From the NCBI GenBank assembly GCA_013215515.1, contig JABSPC010000149.1, forward strand, positions 1 to 5,616: 5,616 bases of DNA. The letters run 5' to 3'. The notes beneath the pieces are model-generated. The model was given only the letters and a program-made list of their open reading frames with translations, was not told where the DNA came from and made no database searches. This stretch comes from Crocinitomicaceae bacterium (GTDB lineage: Bacteria > Bacteroidota > Bacteroidia > Flavobacteriales_D > Crocinitomicaceae). Shown one piece after another: positions 1 through 5,616 of the stretch; position 1 is the stretch's first letter; each line of letters begins with the position of its first letter. A program made the translations under genes and the position numbers.

Positions 1-590
1 ACGTTTGCGTTCCAAGAAACATGACGAAAGCAGCTGGATTCTACAACACACTGATCGCTGGAGACGATGCTGCAATAGTTATAGAGCCATTAAACGGATA
101 TAGAACAAAAGAATTAATGCCAACCAACATGGGGGAATTCAGAGAGCCATTGGGAGTTCCTGAAATCGTTCAAGAAGGTACGGATTTGACAATCGTTTCT
201 TACGGTTCAACGTGTAACTTATGTGAGGTTGCGGTGAAGCAATTGAACGAGTTGGGTATTTCTGCGGAATTAATTGACGTTCAAACTTTACTTCCATTCG
301 ATATCGATCATATGATTGCTGATTCTCTTGAGAAAACCAATCGTTTAATGATTGTTGATGAAGACGTGAGCAGTGGTGCTACAGCATTTATATTGGATAG
401 AATCATGGTTGAGCAACAAGGATATTATCACTTAGACTCAGCTCCTTTAACTTTAAGCGCTAAGGATCACAGACCAGCATATGGTACTGATGGAGATTAT
501 TTCTCTAAACCAAGTATCGAAGATATCGTTGAAAAAGCATACGAAATTATGAACGAAGCGAGTCCAGAAGTGTACCCAAGTATATATTAA
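1..590 (+). CDS. 2-oxoacid dehydrogenase E1 component, beta region (5'-partial)
   Basis: This is the C-terminal 195 residues of a thiamine-diphosphate-dependent E1 component, which decarboxylates pyruvate or a branched-chain 2-oxoacid and passes the acyl group to the lipoyl E2 subunit in the cytoplasm. The frame is open to the left edge (first full codon at 3, reading VCVPRN before the first Met at 21), so the Met at 21 is internal. Visible E1 beta features are the end of the pyrimidine-binding domain (VIEPLNGYRTKELMP) and then a complete transketolase C-terminal domain: DLTIVSYGST, a Cys-rich helix (NLCEVAVKQL), ELIDVQTLLPFD, and RLMIVDEDVSSGATAF. It ends at TAA, 588-590, with no lesion. In Bacteroidota E1 alpha and beta are often fused into one protein of roughly 650-700 residues; whether that holds here cannot be seen. 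Pyruvate versus branched-chain specificity cannot be decided from this fragment, so no symbol is given. Confidence 0.9.
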   Translation, partial: VCVPRNMTKAAGFYNTLIAGDDAAIVIEPLNGYRTKELMPTNMGEFREPLGVPEIVQEGTDLTIVSYGSTCNLCEVAVKQLNELGISAELIDVQTLLPFDIDHMIADSLEKTNRLMIVDEDVSSGATAFILDRIMVEQQGYYHLDSAPLTLSAKDHRPAYGTDGDYFSKPSIEDIVEKAYEIMNEASPEVYPSIY

Positions 591-668
591 AATTTTATTG
601 TCGTAGTTTACTTCTGCTCTTTTTAAACATTGACTTTTTAGTATATCTAGTCATTCTAAAACTACTGT

Positions 669-1870
669 ATGAAGCTCATTACTACGCTTGCAATATTATT
701 TGCTTTTAATTCATATGCCCAAGATCGGGATACACTTACTCTTCTTTTCGAGACAAATAAGAGTAAGATCCTAGATATTAACAAAGCCTATATCCAAGAA
801 TTTTAGACAAGAATATTGAAGGGTCTACCTATACCATAACAGGACATACAGACAATATTGGTGATTCGAATTACAATAAAAGATTGTCCAAGAAACGATC
901 AAAATCCATGTATTATTATCTTATTACTTATGGAATTCATGCAAGCTATATAATGCACGAATCCTATGGAGAGTCAAATCCTGTAGGTCCAAATGACTAT
1001 GATAAAAACAGAAGCTTAAACAGAAGAGTTGAATTAATACGAACTGATCCAATTAGAAATATCTCCTCTGGTGGCACTTCCATTTCAATTCTAGCAGTGG
1101 AGTCTCCAACATCCAAAGGCGGGCCTCCAATATGAGTTGCCGAAACACAAAAAAACGGGATCAAAATGAAATTTTGGTCAAATAACCTTCCCGATGAAAT
1201 TCAAAAGAAACTTGCTGCAGGTGTAGACGCTTTTGCCCTTGTATCCAACACGGCGACAATGTCTCAAATAGACATGATGACTACGACTACTGACGGTGAC
1301 TTACTTTCGTCGTTGATCGTTTTTTGTCCACCGACGATAGACACTTGTATTGTTGATTCTGCATTTGTCATAAAAATTCCAATTCGGAATCCGTACAGCT
1401 GTCCGCTAGAAAACATCAAGTTCTATTCTTCTGCAATTCAAAACGGTAAAAACGTATGGCGAGAAGAGAATCAATTAATGGAACCAGAAATCATAGACGG
1501 ACTTCAATATATTTCAGTAACGCTCACGAATATATGTGGCTGTATTAATTTAGATTACAAACTTGAAATGCCATGTTTCCCAACTAAAAAGACTACACTA
1601 AAGGTTCCCAATTCACGATCAGATTATTTCGAGATTGTGCTGGCCAACACCAATACGATTTATAACGTAAATACTGCGAAAAATTCCACTATCAAGCTAA
1701 CTATATCCGAAAGTAAAGCGAATCACGTTTTCATAAATGCCCGATTTGAGTTTTACTTTAAGAAGTATGATTTAGAGTTAATTCCGCTGAGTTCACTGCC
1801 GTATTCTGAGAAAAATAAAACATATACCTTGACAAAAAATATGATTAGACAGTTGGCTAAGACGATATAA
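669..1870 (+). pseudogene. OmpA-family exported protein with cysteine-rich C-terminal domain, disrupted
   Basis: Reconstructed, this is a 400-residue exported protein. ATG at 669 begins a signal peptide (MKLITTLAILFAFNSYAQ, likely cut after Ala17), followed by an OmpA C-terminal, peptidoglycan-binding domain (about residues 23-125). The opening strand LTLLFETNKSKIL is followed by a stop at 804-806. Adding one T to the T run at 801-804 gives EFLDKN and restores the rest of the domain: ITGHTDNIGDSNYN, RLSKKRSKS, YGESNPVGPN, LNRRVELI. Asp62 (GHTD) and Arg77 match the OmpA residues known to bind diaminopimelate. The same frame meets a TGA at 1133-1135 (codon 156), then stays open to TAA at 1868-1870. 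The last ~235 residues are a domain I do not recognise, with six Cys (about 220, 227, 245, 290, 292, 303, including ICGC). Family role: tethering envelope to cell wall. The two downstream open pieces (from TTG 884 and ATG 1166) are more likely fragments than genes. Joining the C-terminal part is inference from the continuous frame. Confidence 0.8.
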
Positions 1871-1886
1871 ATTAGAATTCAAGCAG

Positions 1887-1913
1887 TTTTGATTTATTAA
1901 TGTGGAATCAAAA
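1887..1913. other. AT-rich inverted repeat after the OmpA-family pseudogene
   Basis: TTTTGATT (1887-1894) and AATCAAAA (1906-1913) form a perfect 8-bp stem around an 11-base loop, 17 bases past the stop at 1870. The stem has only one G-C pair and the plus-strand sequence after it is A-rich, not T-rich, so it is a poor match to a standard intrinsic terminator. Its position between two genes is suggestive only. The rest of 1871-1968 shows nothing I can name. Confidence 0.2.
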
Positions 1914-1968
1914 AATAGAAATGGATAATAATTTCCAAAAGTTGTAATAATCCTGTAGATTAACCCCT

Positions 1969-2661
1969 ATGAAAAGCTTGTTCATTTATTGGTTTTGGGA
2001 GTCCTACTGGTTTCTTGCACAGCGAAAGAAGAAGTAGACACAGTTGAACCTAAAAGTAAGGCCGATCAACAAGCGGAAGATTCTCTTTGGGATAAATTAC
2101 TCGGGATTAACGAGGAGAATATTGAACAGGCAAAAGAGATGGTGGTCGTAACGAAAGAGGACAGAATTACGGTAAAATTCGATGCGCATACTTTATCCAT
2201 TGAATACTTTGACCTGCAAAACTTTACTTTGGATGGCTATTTGTTGGCGGAAAGGAAATACGGCCGAATTTGATCTAATGCCAGGTTCTGATTGGATGGA
2301 AAACAAATCCTTTAAAATGGACGACGGATGGGAGGTTCAGGAAATCTGGACGCGGACAGAAACACACATTGGTTTTGATTCCAAGCGATACATCGAAGTG
2401 CCGTTTTGTGTTCTTCAAAAATGGAAACACCACCAAACAGAATGGGAGCAGGTCGAATTTTAGGACGGAAAACTGAAACTCAATGTCTATTATGAAAGTT
2501 CTGATTCGTTCAGTATAGAGTACACTTTAGAGGAATTTAAAGAAGCCGTAACTAGTGACTGCGGTGAAGTATGGTTCAATGAAATAAAAGATGTAGAATC
2601 AATGGACGAAATCAAAACCAAGCTATTTTCTATCAAATTATCAATACAAAATGATTATTAA
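1969..2661 (+). pseudogene. Outer-membrane or surface lipoprotein, disrupted (two frameshifts, one amber stop)
   Basis: Reconstruction gives a lipoprotein of about 230 residues with no domain I can name. ATG at 1969 reads out of frame almost at once; adding one A to the A run at 1972-1975 gives MKKLVHLLVLGVLLVSC, a classic type II signal peptide with lipobox LVSC (lipidated Cys17). The mature start is CTAKEEVD. The frame then runs to about 2253, where one extra A (run at 2251-2253) shifts it; removing it gives LLAEGNTAEFDLMPGSDW instead of a stop at 2271. The restored frame meets TAG at 2461-2463 (after WEQVEF) and resumes as DGKLKLNVYYESSDSF to TAA at 2659-2661. The body alternates charged and aromatic residues in beta-like stretches (RITVKFDAHTLSIEYFD, KLKLNVYYES), which suggests a beta-rich fold but is not diagnostic. 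It converges with the phospholipase gene, 71 bases apart. The pieces at 1989-2273 and 2182-2463 are fragments, not genes. I am surer of the lipoprotein class than of the exact repair points. Confidence 0.72.
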
Positions 2662-2674
2662 AAATTCTGAAACA

Positions 2675-2748
2675 GGGGCTATCGAAGAGCTGATCTCTTA
2701 AATTTCAATGTGCCGATGACATGTTAAGTTTCCTATAGCCCAGGAAAC
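2675..2748. repeat. Overlapping inverted repeats between two convergent genes
   Basis: Three short inverted repeats lie around the gap between the lipoprotein pseudogene and the minus-strand phospholipase gene. GGGCTAT (2676-2682) is complementary to ATAGCCC (2735-2741), 52 bases apart. GTTTCCT (2728-2734) pairs with AGGAAAC (2742-2748) around a 7-base loop that contains ATAGCCC. AAGAG (2685-2689) pairs with CTCTT (2695-2699). The second hairpin overlaps the phospholipase stop codon (2733-2735). A two-way terminator would fit the position, but no T-tract follows on either strand, so this stays a weak call. Confidence 0.2.
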
Positions 2749-4373
2749 ATTGATTCAACGACACTTCTATTGGTCTCTTCACCCGTATGTCCAGCCTTCG
2801 ATTCTGAAATAACATTCCAACACGACAAGTGTGCTAACAAGTTAACCTGACGTTTGCTTAAATGCAATTGTGTAAATGTATTGTAATGGGGGAAGTTTTT
2901 AAAGAACAACCACATCGTTGAGCGAATGGTCCAATTCAATTTCTTTTGCCAATCTTTCACCTCATTGTTGTACACCCATAGGATCTTATCCAAAGTGTAT
3001 GCTTCGACTCCAAGATGAGGACAAGCAAGGACTTTTAAACCTTTTTGAACATGCATGGCTGTACCTCCTTTTTGATAGGCTTCATTCAGTTTTTCAATTA
3101 AATTAAAAAACTGATCGCATTCAAAAACCTTATTGTACCTAAACACTTCGTATTTATCTTCTTGCGTTGAGATTCTTGTTCCATCCTTTTCAAAATATCT
3201 CACGTATGGTTTACCCTCCGTTTTAGGTTGATACCCAAACAATGGTGGAATTTGATCCGAAACGACGACTTTACCAAATTGATCAATTGACAATGCAGTC
3301 ATGTTATTGACAAACAAAATTACATTGGGTATTTTTCTACGAAGCAAAGCCGCAACACCAGTGTTTTCTAGACTTCCGCCATCCGCAAAATGATAATCGT
3401 ATGTCTGCTCTGGCTTAATATTCATGTTGGGCCAATAGTTCTTTCGAGGTATAATGGAATCAATTGCACTCGGAAGATCCATTGTTTGTAATTGCTCCGC
3501 ATAGGCAGCACTACTCATTCCAGCCATACTATGAATTGAGAACTTGAAATTCGGAATATCTGTCTCTACCAGTCCATCAGTTTGAACTTTTGGGTTCGTC
3601 GAATCAAAATCAAAGGGATCAATAAATCCGCCTCCTATATCCAAACGTTCCCCTGTATCATTAATTCCTGCTGAAGGGTGCTGAGCCAATGCACCAGCTC
3701 TTGTAGGAGTACTCTCCATTGGCAATAGCGTTGGTGCATCCATTACCGGAATCACGTTGAAGTTTACCACCAAATACGGTCTATTCGCTTTGGGTAAATA
3801 AAATTGATCGTGTCCAATAGTAGGGTTGTGCTTTGTTATCTTATCTTCAACCCATTTTTTTGACAAGCTAAAATATTTTGAATTCTGAGCATCGTAAAGA
3901 CCAAATGGTTTAAAAATCAACTCACCTATAGCTCTAGACCATAGTTGATCGTTCGAACATCCAGCCTTATGCAATTCAATGACCTTTTCCAACATCGCGA
4001 TTAACCCCATTTGAGTTGGACCTATCCCCATATTGTTTTTCGTGAAACGATTCAAGGAAATTTTGATTTCCTTCTTTTTGCCTAATCTCAATCGACTTGG
4101 ATCCATAACAACGCCTCCTAAAAAGTCATCATCTTCTATTTCTTCTGGCAAATAAGTATAAGCTGCTGCTGCCCATGTTCCACCCGAAACAGATGACAAG
4201 CAAATCGCTTTATCCATAAGACCTAAATACTTGAGTCCTCGCATTTGGCCTTGTGCAGCAGCCATTGCTCGAGACCCTCCACCGGAGAATGCTACTCCAG
4301 TTCCAGCCCCTTGAACTTGAAAGTAATCGTATAAATTGGTAATATACTTTTCGCTGTTTTTTGTCTTATCCAT
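2733..4373 (-). CDS. Patatin/cPLA2-like phospholipase family protein (predicted lipid acyl hydrolase)
   Basis: This intact 546-residue protein resembles the catalytic domain of cytosolic phospholipase A2 and lysophospholipases, within the patatin-like fold. The oxyanion loop is VAFSGGGSRAM (residues 27-37). The nucleophile elbow is LSSVSGGTW with predicted Ser63; the residue two before the Ser is Ser61 instead of the usual Gly of GxSxG. The predicted second member of the Ser-Asp dyad is Asp331 in FADGGSLENTGVAALLRR (329-346). These enzymes release fatty acids from phospholipids or similar esters; the substrate here is unknown. There is no signal peptide or clear membrane segment, so a cytoplasmic location is likely. 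The C-terminal part includes NFPHYNTFTQLHLSKRQVNLL (493-513), apparently complete. The ATG at 4371-4373 precedes the GGGSR loop by about 30 residues, as expected. No Shine-Dalgarno is seen, which is normal for Bacteroidota. It is transcribed alone, convergent with the lipoprotein remnant and divergent from the hydrolase remnant. The frame has no lesion even across a 7-base T run near 3855. Confidence 0.88.
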   Translation of the reverse strand: MDKTKNSEKYITNLYDYFQVQGAGTGVAFSGGGSRAMAAAQGQMRGLKYLGLMDKAICLSSVSGGTWAAAAYTYLPEEIEDDDFLGGVVMDPSRLRLGKKKEIKISLNRFTKNNMGIGPTQMGLIAMLEKVIELHKAGCSNDQLWSRAIGELIFKPFGLYDAQNSKYFSLSKKWVEDKITKHNPTIGHDQFYLPKANRPYLVVNFNVIPVMDAPTLLPMESTPTRAGALAQHPSAGINDTGERLDIGGGFIDPFDFDSTNPKVQTDGLVETDIPNFKFSIHSMAGMSSAAYAEQLQTMDLPSAIDSIIPRKNYWPNMNIKPEQTYDYHFADGGSLENTGVAALLRRKIPNVILFVNNMTALSIDQFGKVVVSDQIPPLFGYQPKTEGKPYVRYFEKDGTRISTQEDKYEVFRYNKVFECDQFFNLIEKLNEAYQKGGTAMHVQKGLKVLACPHLGVEAYTLDKILWVYNNEVKDWQKKLNWTIRSTMWLFFKNFPHYNTFTQLHLSKRQVNLLAHLSCWNVISESKAGHTGEETNRSVVESMFPGL

Positions 4374-4580
4374 TTCGATATTTTAGCTGTCCTAATCAAT
4401 GTTAACTAAATAATTAGAGAATGCAGGGACGTGCTGAAAAAATAGGTAAATGTTGCAAGGTCTAGAGTACAATTACTCAGTTCGTAAACTTAACCATGTC
4501 ACTTACAGTACTTTATGAGAAAATATATGGAACCCAGAGAAATTTGCATATTTAAGATAAGCAACTTGAAAATCTATAGA
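4374..4580. other. Divergent intergenic region, no gene
   Basis: About 207 bases lie between the divergent phospholipase and serine hydrolase starts and must hold promoters for both if they are expressed. No clear Bacteroidota promoter (TTG, about 19 bases, TAnnTTTG) is present. The best minus-strand candidate is TAACATTG (complement of 4397-4404), one mismatch from the -7 box, with CTG 19 bases upstream in place of TTG; this is weak. GAGTA (4465-4469) and TACTC (4474-4478) form a small palindrome around CAAT, extendable by CT/AG with one bulged A, which could be an operator half-site pair or chance. I see no tRNA, repeat array or short gene. Confidence 0.4.
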
Positions 4581-5616
4581 ATGACCTTACGACTAACTTT
4601 AATTTACCCTACTACTTACCGCAACTTTTTCATTCACACAAACACCTGGTGTGCTAAGAACCGGCCATCCTATTACTAACTATCTTAAAAAAGGTGAAAG
4701 TCACAGTTTCACAATGTCTTTATCAGGTAACAAATTTGTACGCTTGAACATAGAACAACAAGGAATTGACGTTCAAATTACTGCTTGGAATCCAAATGGT
4801 GACCCAATAGGTCGATTCGATAGCCCAAACGGAATGAACGGCCTTGATATTATTACTTTTTCAGCACTGCTCAAGGGAACTTACACATTTAGCGTTGAGC
4901 AATTTTCCGAAGACGCATTTACGGGGAGTTATACTTTTAAGGTCACTCTTATTGAACCAATAGGAGAAACTAAAGAAAAACGGATCGACCAAATAATGGC
5001 ACTTTGGGATAATTAAAAAACTCCTGGAGCTTCAATAGCCGTTGTTCAAAATGATGCTATAGTTTTCTCAAAAGAATATGGTTTGGCCAACTTGGAATAT
5101 GATATTCCCCTTGAATCAAATTCAATTTTCCATATCGCTTCCATTTCAAAGCAAGTTAACGCATTCGCCATTTTGCTTCTAGAAGAAGATGGTAAATTAT
5201 CAATTGATGACGATATCCGGACTTACCTACCAGAAATTCCAGATTTTGGAACACCAATTACATTAAAGCATCTTGCAAACCATACAAGTGGCCTTAGAGA
5301 TCAATGGAATCTACTCGTTATGGCTGGCTGGCAAATGGAAGATGTTATTACGACGGAGCAAGTAATGAAATTAGTAGCCAAACAAAAGGATCTAACTTTC
5401 AGCCGGGTGAAGAATATCTTTACTGCAATACAGGCTTCACACTTTTGGCAGAGGTCGTTGAAAAAGTCTCAGGAATGTCATTTGCTGAGTTTACTTAAAA
5501 ACGCATTTTCAAGGAGCTTAAAATGAAAAATACTCTGTTTTATGACGATCATCAAAAAATTGTGAAGAACCGCGCGTACTCCTATTATGAAAACGGAACT
5601 GGATATAAGAAAAGTA
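4581..5616 (+). pseudogene. Secreted serine hydrolase, class C beta-lactamase family, disrupted (3'-partial)
   Basis: Reconstruction gives the first 345 residues of an exported serine hydrolase. ATG at 4581 starts MTLRLTL; removing one A from 4601-4602 continues it as FTLLLTATFSFTQ, a convincing signal peptide, whereas a start at GTG 4651 would have none. Residues ~28-135 resemble a pre-peptidase-C-type beta-sandwich (GHPITNYLKKGESHSF, VRLNIEQQGIDVQITAWNPNG, GTYTFSVEQ). Then comes the beta-lactamase/DD-peptidase-like domain: RIDQIMALWDN, a TAA at 5014-5016, PGASIAVVQNDAIVFSKEYG, and the SxxK motif in HIASISKQ (Ser187 and Lys190; codons 5140 and 5149). A missing base near 5394-5397 breaks LNFQPGEEYLYCNTGF, which carries the YxN motif (Tyr281, Asn283; 5421-5429). 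A second TAA at 5496-5498 interrupts FAEFT/KRIFKELKM, and the frame then stays open to the right edge. The third (KTG-like) motif would lie outside the window. Family members hydrolyse peptides, esters or beta-lactams; no substrate is implied. As it stands the gene cannot make the enzyme. Confidence 0.85.

Noticed and set aside
630..658. Sigma-70-like promoter TTGACT with a -10 near CATTCT before the OmpA-family gene
   Set aside because: The -10 match is poor, it does not fit the Bacteroidota TTG/TAnnTTTG pattern, and it would leave almost no leader before ATG 669.
884..1135. Separate small gene starting at TTG 884
   Set aside because: It begins inside the OmpA domain (LSKKRSKS); the upstream half of that domain is present in the same frame and in the signal-peptide frame, so it is a fragment.
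2918..3106. 62-residue plus-strand reading frame
   Set aside because: It is antisense to the intact phospholipase-like gene and has no domain or signal; best explained as a shadow frame.
1133..5498. Stop-codon reassignment or programmed readthrough as explanation for in-frame stops
   Set aside because: The in-frame stops are TGA, TAG and TAA, the E1 gene ends at a normal TAA, the phospholipase-like gene ends at TAG with no internal stops, and frameshifts accompany the stops. Decay explains this better.
5083..5526. Separate beta-lactamase-like gene with its own start at 5083
   Set aside because: Family homology (PGASIAVVQNDAIVFSKEYG) begins before 5083 and joins directly to the upstream piece across TAA 5014; after about 5400 this frame loses all homology, which moves to another frame.
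1..5616. Insertion sequence, CRISPR array, tRNA or rRNA
   Set aside because: No transposase motif, terminal inverted repeats, spaced direct repeats or RNA gene structure could be seen on either strand.

Overview
The window looks like AT-rich chromosomal DNA from a member of the Bacteroidota, probably a flavobacterium-like lineage. The pointers are a 2-oxoacid dehydrogenase E1 beta region of the kind often fused to E1 alpha in that phylum, a short OmpA-like protein with the GHTD...NRRVE signature, and a lipoprotein signal followed by a Lys-Glu-Glu motif resembling the Bacteroidota surface-lipoprotein export signal. The taxonomic call is inference.

Layout: (1) positions 1-590 hold the 3' end of an intact E1 beta gene for a pyruvate or branched-chain 2-oxoacid dehydrogenase, running in from the left edge. 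(2) 669-1870 is one degraded gene for an OmpA-family exported protein with a cysteine-rich C-terminal domain I do not recognise, broken by one frameshift and one TGA. (3) 1969-2661 is a degraded lipoprotein gene with two frameshifts and one TAG. (4) 2733-4373, on the minus strand, is an intact 546-residue patatin/cPLA2-like phospholipase. (5) 4374-4580 is a divergent intergenic region. (6) 4581 to the right edge is a degraded serine hydrolase (class C beta-lactamase family) with a signal peptide and an N-terminal beta-sandwich domain, broken by two frameshifts and two TAA codons.

The main result is that short open reading frames here are not separate small genes. Joined across single-base indels and in-frame stops, they rebuild three recognisable exported proteins. 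Nine disabling lesions sit in about 2.9 kb of envelope or secreted-protein genes, while the metabolic gene and the cytoplasmic lipase-like gene, together about 2.2 kb, have none. This suggests relaxed selection on envelope functions (a decaying accessory block) rather than a working multi-gene system. A cluster of sequencing errors is the main rival explanation. I see no RNA gene, CRISPR array, insertion sequence or convincing promoter.
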